Part shown: positions 56,776-64,000 of the stretch, one piece after another
Position numbering within the stretch: the first letter of the stretch is position 1
Layout: every line of letters begins with the position of its first letter
Notes under the pieces: generated by a model
What the model saw: only the letters and a program-made list of their open reading frames with translations
The model's database searches: none
What the model was told of the DNA's origin: nothing
Made by a program: the position numbers and the translations under genes
DNA from: Leptodactylus fallax
Taxonomy: Eukaryota; Chordata; Amphibia; Anura; Leptodactylidae
NCBI GenBank assembly: GCA_947044405.1
Contig: CAMRHE010000035.1
Coordinates: forward strand, 7,103,501 to 7,167,500
Direction of reading: 5' to 3'
DNA: 64,000 nt

Positions 56776-59700
56776 TCAGAGAACAGAAAAGGTGAAACCC
56801 CTCCAGAGGGTACCAGCCCTTTTTGCGCCCAGCCCCTCATACTCCCGAGAGCGCACCCTCACCAGGTCCACCATGATGTTTTTAACCACCTCCACCTCCG
56901 GGAGGATTTTGCCTCGCGTCAATACTAAACACCGGGATGACCACAAGTGGAACCTGACCACTGCACTAACTATAAAAAGTGTCTGGCAGTCCCTGCCCTC
57001 CGGGTGTTTGAATGCCCCATGGGCCAACTCGGCATAGGAAAGGCCAGCCAGCCGCAGCCAACCGGTGGAGGTCCCCACCAATTTGCAAACCCTTATATTG
57101 AAGGGGCACTGAAGCAAGAAGTGCTCCATGCTTTCCAACATGTCGCTACACTCCTCCCGAGGGCAACCTCGCTCGTCGGAGTTCCGGTACTTCAAGTTCC
57201 CCCTCACCTATAACTTACCTAGGAGGCAGCGCCAGGTCAGATCCCAAAACTTCTGAGGAAACTTTTTGGAGTTAAGAAAACGCAACCCTCCCTCTTATGT
57301 TTCTCCTGGGCAATCTTTGAGCGCCAGAGGCTTCTGGAAGCGGGTCAACAGGACCTTGTCGTCAAGAAAACGTCTTGACTGAGTCCAGATCTCCCACGCC
57401 CCCAGACCCCACCGACGAATCACTTTCAAGACCAGGGAAACATAGGCCAGGAGATATCCATGGGGTGCACGAAGATCTTTCACTTGCCCTCCTGACTCCC
57501 ATTTCTGGAAGAAGGGCCGAAACCACCCCTGGCAGGAGGCTACACACGAAGGAGCCCCCTCGGAGGAGAGGTTTGGTAGATTGATCTTAAGAAAGGTGTT
57601 CATTAAGAACACCACGGGGTTAACCATATTTAACCCCCCTAGCCTCCTTGTGCGGTATGTAACCTCCCTCTTGATTAGGTTGAGCCTGTTTCCCCATAAC
57701 AGTTGGAAGAACAGGCAACAGATCCTACTCCAACAAGACTCCGGCAAGGCACAGACGCTACCTAGATAGATCACCAACGGGAGCAGGAAGGCTTTGGCAA
57801 GGTGAACCCTTTCTCTCAGGGTCAAAGACCAACTCTTCCAGCAATCAACTCTCTGGGCGACATCCTTAAGTCTACCTTCCCAATTTTGGAGTGGGTAATC
57901 ACCCTGGCCAAAATGGATGCCTAAGATCTTTACAGACCCCTGGGGTTCTGGGAGGGTGTCCGGGAGAGAAAAAACAGGCTCTCCCCCTCCCAGCCAGAGG
58001 CTTCCACACTTATTCCTGTTTACAGCTGATCCGGAAGCCTCCGAGTAACTGTCCACTTCAGACATCACCCATTCAAGCTCCTCCCGTGACGAGACAAGAA
58101 CGGTGACATCATCCGCGTAGGCTACTGTCCTCAAAGGGGGAGCCGGTGCCCTCCAGGTCCATCCTGACTCCCGCCACCGGCCCACCATTAATCCGTCTAA
58201 TCAGGGGATCAATGGCGAACACATACAGTAGCGGGCTCAAGGGACATCCCTGTCGGACGCCCGACCCACCTCAAAAGGACGACCAACCCAACCATTCACA
58301 AGCGGGAAAGACTCAGCCCCAGCGTATAAGGTCTGCAACCACTGAATGAACCCCGCGGGCAGGCCGTACCTCAAGAGAGTTGACCACAAATACTCATGAT
58401 TCACCCTGTCAAAGGCCTTAGCCTGATCTAGGGACAACAAGTACCCCTTCCACCGATCAGCCCTACTCTGCTCCACAGCCTCCCTGACACTCAGGACTGC
58501 ACTTAAGGTGCTACGACCGGGAACAGAGCAGTGCTGAGCCGGCGAGAGGAGACAGGGCGCAAACTGTACCAGCCGGTTGAAAAGTACCTTCGCCAAAATC
58601 TTCCGGTCCGTATTGAGAAGTGCTATGGGCCGCCAGTTCTCAATATGGCTCGGATCCTTACCCTTTGACAGAACTATAAGGGCGGACCTCCTCATTGACT
58701 TCGGCAGAGTGTCCGAGGATAGACACTCATTAAGCACGTCAGTCAAGAGGGGAGCCAAAGCTCCTTTAAAGGTCCGATAGAACTCAGATGTTAAGCCATC
58801 TGGGCCAGGTGACTTCTTGAGGGCAAGACCCTCAATAGCCCTGACGACTTCCTCTTCCCTTATAGGTTCTACCAAAACACCAAGAGAAGGGTCTTCTGCT
58901 GACTCAGGAATGGCTTCAGCCAAGAAACCTGAAATCCGATCCCGATTCAGTTCCTTCTTTGCCAAAAGGTTCGAGTAGAAGGACCTGACGACCTCCAAGA
59001 TCCCTGACCTGGATCTTGTCAGGGATCCTGTACTGTCAATCAGGCCTGTTACTGTCTTACAAGTCACTGACATCTTACAGTTCCTGTAGGGGTCGGGCGA
59101 GCGGTATTTCCCGAAATCCCTCTCAAGAACCAAAGATGCGTGCCTATCATACTGACACCTTTTAAGCAAAGCCTTCACACCGGAGATATCCTCCTGGCTA
59201 CCTTCGGTCGAGACCAGATGTTCAAGTCTCTTCCTCAGTGCACTGTACATGCGGTACATGTCCAGTGACCTGAGGCTTGAGAGCCGGCGGAAAAATCCCG
59301 CCACCCTTTTTTTGAATATCTCCCACCACTCTGACCTAGTACCTTCAAGACCCAGTAATAGTACCTGATCCTGAAGAAACTCCTCAAAGGCTTGTCTTAC
59401 AGCTGCCTCCTCAAGGAGTGACGAATTCAGCCTCCACAAACCTCTTCCTCTCCGGAGGGTCTCTGAAATATTCAAAGAAAACAAAATTAGACAGTGATCA
59501 GAGAACTCCACCTCCACCACGGACACAGGGGTGGTGACGGAATTCTCCTTCAAAAAAAACCTATCTATCCTAGACCTAACACTACCTCTCTGAAAGGTGA
59601 ACCCACGGTGACCTGGGGAATGCCTGATGTGGATATCCTCCAGGCGAGCTTCACTCACTATGCTATTTAACGCGGCGCCATCATAGGGCAGTCTATCTCT

Positions 59701-60171
59701 GGTACCTCCTTGGTCTTGGGGTCTAGTTATGGTATTAAAATCCCCACCAAAGATGACTTGTTTGCCCGTAAAAAGAAAAGGCTTAATCTTCATAAAGAGG
59801 CTTTTACGGTCCCACTTTGTCTGGGGACCGTAGATGTTAATGAGGCGCAGGCTTTGCCCCTTCATGAAGACGTCTAAGACTAGGCACCTTCCCATTTCGA
59901 GCTCGATCAGTCGCTGGCATTTCACCTCTGCGGTAAAAAGCACCGCCACTCCACTATAAGGCTCAGCCGCAAGAGACCAGTAGGAGGGCCCCCTGCGCCA
60001 CTCCCTCCTTGCTCTGTTTATCTCTGATAGAGTACAGAGCCTGGTCTCCTGCAAAAACAAAATGTCAGCTTCAACCCGGCCAAGAAAATCAAAGGCTGCA
60101 AACCTAGCCGTATCAGACTTAATGCTGGCCACATTAATGGTGGCCAGCGTCAGTGGAGAGGGGACTGCCAT
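56776..60171 (-). pseudogene. Tx1-type ORF2: endonuclease and reverse transcriptase, frameshifted
   Basis: This enzyme would nick the target and copy LINE RNA there. The first 644 residues (60171-58237) are open. The endonuclease domain shows TINVASIKSD, FLQETRLC, INIYGPQ, IFGGDFNTI, SRIDRFFL and SDHCLI. The reverse transcriptase follows with KSPGPDGLTSEFYRTF, NWRPIALLNTDRKILAK and LDQAKAFDRVNHEYLW. A one-base shift near 58265 precedes the SGVRQGCPLSPLLYVFAIDP box in the next frame, and a second near 58140 precedes VAYADDVTVLVSS with the catalytic Asp pair. More lesions at about 57295 and 57208 separate the C-terminal domain (CPREECSDMLESMEHFLLQC, a Cys/His cluster). Usual ORF2 length in this clade is about 1300 residues, so it is near full length. 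Confidence 0.87.
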
Positions 60172-60288
60172 TAAGACCGATTGAGCTCAATGACCTTCAG
60201 CTTCCCACCCCCTTTCCTCCTATCACCACCACCCCTAGATGAGTCTTAAGAGGACCCGCGACTTCTCCTCGTCTTGCGGGTCCTCTTC

Positions 60289-63063
60289 TTACATTGGGAT
60301 TGGTCCATCACCTCCCCCGGTGCGGTTTGGCCAGAGGAGGGATGGACCTCCCCCCGCAACTTCTCCCTGAGGAGTTACAGTGGTCGCAGAGACAGTAGCA
60401 ACTTCGGCCCTGGGTGCATCATCTCCTCCTCCAGGATCCAGGCCAGCCTCCCCCCCAGAGGGCAGGGGGCCCCTCCCGGAGGGAGACTCAGCAGCCCCTG
60501 ACGGCTCCACCTCTCCCTCTGAAGCCTCCCCTGAGGCCGACGCGTCCTCACAGAGGGATTGGTACCGGTTGGGACCTACCACTAGAGGGCCGTCGAGTCT
60601 GCGTTCCTTCGGGGGGGGGGGGGCAGATGTTTTTGCCCTCACTTTACTCGGTGACTTTCTCCGCTTGACCGTCTCTCCCTCCCCAGCACTGACGTACTGA
60701 GAAGAAGACGACTGGTCAGCCTCTTCCTCCCTCTGCAGTCTCCTCATCTCCTCAACCAGGGTCGTGCCCACTGCTGCCTCGGCATCAGGATCCGGCCCAG
60801 CAGAGCCAGGGTCAGAAGGAAGGCACATAACTCCCTCCCTCTGCTCCCTCCTCCTCTCGCGCCTCCTTGCCCTTGATGGTGGCTGGGCCTTCTCCCTTTG
60901 CCTTGGCATACTAGTCTCTCCTCCCCCACTCACCCTCTCCGGGGGCAGCCTCCTCAACTGCCCCCGCTTGCCGAAGGGTGGTGTTGGCGAAAGACCGTGG
61001 ACACGCCCCGATCGGGTGCCCAAGGACACCACACAGGTGGCAACGCACCCTGCCACAGGTCGCCACGAGATGGCCCACCTCCCCACACATGGCGCACTTC
61101 TGCACACGGCAGGAGGCGCTCAAGTGTGAGGGGTCACCGCACCTGTGAAAGAGTTTTGGCTGCCCCTGGTAGAAGACAAGGATCCTGTCTTTCCCAAGGA
61201 ATGTCGAGGACGGGATATGCATCACCGAGTTATCCTCGTGTCGCAACTTGACCATGAAAGTCCAGGCCCCCGACCAGATCCCAAACTCATCCAGGTTTTT
61301 CTTGGGGAAGTCTTTGACCTCCCCATACCTGTTGAGCCAGGTCATGATGTCCATATAAGAAAGTGACTCATTACGAGTTAAAACGGTCACTTTCTTAATG
61401 CTATCCTGGCGTGACACCGCCCACACGATAAAGTCACACCAGGCGGGCTCGTCCTTCACCAGCCTGTAGTTTCCCCAGAAGGTTTCTAGGCCCTCCGGGG
61501 TAACAAAGCTGATGTCAAACTCCGAGGAGCCGACAGGATGAATCAGGGCAAAGATGTTGCTCGCCCTGGAAACCCATCCCGAGTAGGAGTTCCACGACCC
61601 CCCTCCTCTGGGGACAAGGGCCGGCTCCCCCCCACACGAGACGGGCCACGTTCCTCCGTGTCGGCCCCCTACGCCCGGGTGTAGGGAGAGTCCATCTGGT
61701 CTCACCTCCTTCCTCTCGGAACTTCCCTAGGCCAAAACGTTCGATCCAGAACCTAAGGTCTCTCAACTGCCCATCTATGGTCATTGTGGACTGGCCCGCC
61801 CGTAAAGCCTCCAGGAGCTGCCGTTGCAAATCGCCGTCCCTGGAGCCGGGCGGAAGACATGATGCACCCCCAGGGGCCCCAGAAGCGACGCTGGCATAGG
61901 AGCGTGGGGGCCCGGAGGCCGCAGCAACCTCCGCTGCCGGAGTACCAGCGCCACTCCCAGGGACCCCCGCAGAACTACTTAGCCCAGCCACGGCAACCGG
62001 AGCACCAGAGGCGGCAACAGTCCGCCCTGGCATAGCCGCCGCGGACCGGGTCACTCCAACTGCAGCAGAAGGAACAGCGGCAGAAAGGACAACAGGAGCA
62101 ATGACAGGAGTAACAACAGGAGCAACGACAGCATCAGGAACAGCATCAGGAACAGCAGCAGAAACAGCAGCAGGGACAACAGCAGGGACAACAGCAGAAA
62201 TACCAGAAACAACAGGGGCCACAACAGAAATATTACTAGCAGTAGAAATACTTTTTTTTTAGCAGCAATGGTAATAGCCCCTCCACCCGCAGCCTCCCCG
62301 ACTACAGGCTCTTGGACCCCCATGCATACTACACCACCTTCTTCAGGAATACTACTAATTACCCCTTTTGTCCCACCCGCTTTCCCCTTTACCTTACCTG
62401 TCTGCTTAACTAGCTTCTCCACTCGTCCATCATTCACACCTGCAGTCTTCCTTCTTACAGCGGGGCCGGCTGCACCACTCGCTGATGGCTTCCCCCGCTT
62501 TTACCTCGGCCTCCGCATCCACAGTCACCCCGGCACCTAATGTTGTAGGAGGACACGCCCCCTTAGCCCCGGAAGTGACCTCCGCATCACCGGCTTCATC
62601 AGCACTGGAGGAGGATGAGCCACGCCCACCTGCCACTCCCCCTTTCCTACACCTTACTCTGGGGGAAGCCATCGATATTTTAAAACCTCCTACCAGGAAG
62701 GGAGGTTTCCCTACACCACTCCCCTCCGCAGGGGGGGCTTCTTTGCCTTTGCCCTTGTCCGCAACTATGAGCGCCTTGTCCGCAACTATGAGCTCCTTGT
62801 CCGCCACCACCTGAAAGGTACTATCAGGCGCCATTTTGACTGCTGGCACCCCGGGCAACCCGCCACTTGGCGTGACCCGAGGTGCCTGCGCCTCCCTTTT
62901 CTCTCCTGGAGGCATCGCAACCTGGGCTGAGGTCCCGGCACGATGCTCCCCAGGCAACGACCTGACAAATTTAAATGTCTCTATTTCTCTTTTTTTTTTC
63001 CTTCCTTGCCTTCTTCCTGGTCTTAGCTCCTTTTCCCGCCTCCTCCCCGTCCAGATCTGACAT
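60289..63063 (-). pseudogene. Tx1-type ORF1 with CCHC zinc knuckles, frameshifted
   Basis: The start is taken at MSDLDGEEAGKGAKTRKKAR (63063). A run of nine A near 62990-62998 (minus strand) shifts the frame into LPGEHRAGTSAQVAMPPGEK. After further breaks near 62440 and 62222 come an Ala/Val-rich low-complexity stretch (62060-62240), GQLRDLRFWIERFGLGKFRE, and from 61705 FDISFVTPEGLETFWGNYRL and MTWLNRYGEVKDFPKKNLDE (RRM-like folds). Knuckles are FHRCGDPSHLSASC (first Cys replaced by Phe), CAMCGEVGHLVATC and CHLCGVLGHPIGAC. A frame change near 60911 leads into a Glu/Arg/Ser-rich tail ending at 60289. It is an RNA-binding partner of ORF2. Confidence 0.8.
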
Positions 63064-64000
63064 GCTGAATGCTAATTGGTCCATTCTGGACGGGGACTCT
63101 AATTGGTAGATTTGCCTCATCAGCTTCCCCGCCTTCTCCCGAGGCTCCGCCCTCCTCCTCCTCCGTCTCGGGCAGTGGTTGGTTCTCTGGGAGTGTGGGA
63201 GATTGCGTCACTTCCTGCCCTGTCATTCTGACTTCCTGCTTCACTACCGGCACTGATGCCTGCGTATACGTGGGTATCAGGCTGCCGCTACTAGGGACGG
63301 CTGCCAGACTATACTGTACCGCCATGCTGTCATCTGATTCCAGGTCTGACTCGCAATAGTCGTCCTCTCCCAAGCTGTCTGAGGACGCGGGGCCATCCTT
63401 CAACAACCGCTCCTGCTGTTTGCGGAAGAAGCGGTCATCGTTCAGTAGCTTCTCTCTGAACGGCCCCGCACCCTCCAGAATCTCCGTGCACCTGGCTTCC
63501 AGGGCCTTTATTTGTTTTTTCAGGCTCCTTACCTGCTTACTGAAAACCGGGCGGTCCTTCCTTGAGGCCCTGTCGCTACGGGCGTGAGCTCTCTGAAGCT
63601 CCCCACTCATTGCGAACAGGGACCTCCGGGCCCGGTCATACTCCTCCAGGACCGCCTCGATCCTCCGGCTGTAGATGGCAACCTCTTCTCCAGCTTTCCG
63701 GATGCCCCATCCTGCGGGTGATTGCGGCAGCGATGACGGTAAGCTTGTGTCATTTCTCCTGCTTGCAGGGACCCTTCCAGAGGGAACCGCATATCCTGCG
63801 GCCGTAGCCCCCTTCGGACCGGCTTCACCCGCCACTGCCGCTGATGTTACCGCCGTGGCTGATGTCGCCGTTTTCACGGATCCACCTGCCGGGACTGCTG
63901 ACACCCCTGTCGCCACCGCTACTCCTGCCGGCGTCGCCCGCTCTACGGATGTCGCTGCTCCCGATGCTGTTCCTGATGCTGCAGCCGCCAATGTCGCTGC
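63023..64000 (-). CDS. Upstream open frame of the Tx1 LINE, coiled-coil protein, partial
   Basis: The frame is open from the window edge to 63023 (at least 325 codons, no start inside the window). An Ala/Val/Ser/Thr-rich part (first about 90 residues) is followed by a charged helical region (EEVAIYSRRIEAVLEEYDRA, FSKQVRSLKKQIKALEARC, DDRFFRKQQERLLKDG; about residues 95-205) with heptad-like hydrophobics, and an acidic tail (EDDYCESDLESDDS, PETEEEEGGASGEGGEADE). It ends 41 bases inside ORF1, in another frame. It lacks knuckles, endonuclease and RT motifs. It may be a separate protein of this LINE lineage or the 5' part of a longer ORF1 product. Confidence 0.6.
   Translation of the reverse strand, partial: AATLAAAASGTASGAATSVERATPAGVAVATGVSAVPAGGSVKTATSATAVTSAAVAGEAGPKGATAAGYAVPSGRVPASRRNDTSLPSSLPQSPAGWGIRKAGEEVAIYSRRIEAVLEEYDRARRSLFAMSGELQRAHARSDRASRKDRPVFSKQVRSLKKQIKALEARCTEILEGAGPFREKLLNDDRFFRKQQERLLKDGPASSDSLGEDDYCESDLESDDSMAVQYSLAAVPSSGSLIPTYTQASVPVVKQEVRMTGQEVTQSPTLPENQPLPETEEEEGGASGEGGEADEANLPIRVPVQNGPISIQHVRSGRGGGGKRS

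Larger units (their letters stand above)
55637..64000 (-). mobile_element. Tx1-clade LINE (L1 group), 5' end outside the window
   Basis: The element reads leftward and runs off the window at the right. The order on the minus strand is: an open upstream frame (to 63023), ORF1 (63063 to about 60289), ORF2 (60171 to about 56776) and a 3' untranslated region of about 1.1 kb, ending near 55637 with CTTTTCTAATAAAAATAG. ORF2 has an apurinic-type endonuclease followed by reverse transcriptase and a C-terminal Cys/His cluster; ORF1 has CCHC knuckles. This matches Tx1 of Xenopus as I remember it. Base composition is clearly more GC-rich than the surroundings. The copy has a handful of frameshifts, so it is not functional. 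Confidence 0.85.

Noticed and set aside
62051..62437. Leucine-rich membrane protein on the minus strand
   Set aside because: It is the out-of-phase reading of the Ala/Val-rich repeat inside Tx1 ORF1; the other frame continues known ORF1 motifs.

Overview
This window is repeat-dense, non-genic DNA from a vertebrate nuclear genome, most likely an anuran amphibian. That inference rests on the repeat mixture. It contains eight near-complete and one fragmentary Tc1-like DNA transposons from several families. It also has a Ngaro-type tyrosine-recombinase retrotransposon carrying an SGNH-hydrolase domain, a Tx1-clade LINE, an L1-type ORF1 relic, a piggyBac element, hAT-type elements with internal minisatellites, four short solo LTRs plus one long one, and several non-coding repeats that I recognise as common in frogs. 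I found no host protein-coding gene, tRNA or rRNA that I could support. Species cannot be fixed from the sequence.

Layout: 0-2.2 kb holds a decayed retroelement ORF (minus strand) and Tc1 copy 1. 2.4-3.8 kb is a hAT-type element with a 31-bp minisatellite. 3.8-9.4 kb is old non-coding repeats, a Tc1 fragment and a CR1/L2-like fragment. 9.4-10.4 kb is a second copy of the minisatellite-bearing hAT. 11.4-20.3 kb is one Ngaro element on the minus strand with the split direct repeats A1-[ORFs]-B1A2B2. Its reverse-transcriptase gene is cut by a solo LTR (15.0-17.9 kb), and that LTR is cut by an intact Tc1-like transposon (15.2-16.8 kb). 21.0-25.4 kb has Tc1 copy 3 (itself carrying a solo LTR), a 0.56-kb palindrome between TA-rich microsatellites, and Tc1 copy 4 with an intact gene. 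25.4-29.3 kb has a third relative of the minisatellite element and a piggyBac element with a short intron. 29.6-38.3 kb is MITEs, old repeats, two more solo LTRs, a deleted Tc1 copy (5) and a hammerhead-ribozyme-like relic. 38.3-40.0 kb is Tc1 copy 6. 40.2-42.1 kb is an array of about 0.4-kb non-coding modules. 43-50.5 kb has a MITE, a 970-bp solo LTR, a TTAA-flanked MITE, an L1 ORF1 relic and Tc1 copy 7. 53.3-54.8 kb is Tc1 copy 8. 55.6 kb to the end is a minus-strand Tx1 LINE with ORF2 (endonuclease and reverse transcriptase), ORF1 (zinc knuckles) and a further open frame upstream running off the window.

These are independent selfish elements rather than a cooperating system. The biology lies in their history: who inserted into whom, which copies still have intact genes (Tc1 copies 2 and 4), and which are one or two lesions from intact (piggyBac: one stop codon; Tc1 copy 6: intact frame but a catalytic Glu replaced by Lys). 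Termini and target-site duplications were read directly from the sequence. Family names come from remembered motifs and were not checked against a database.
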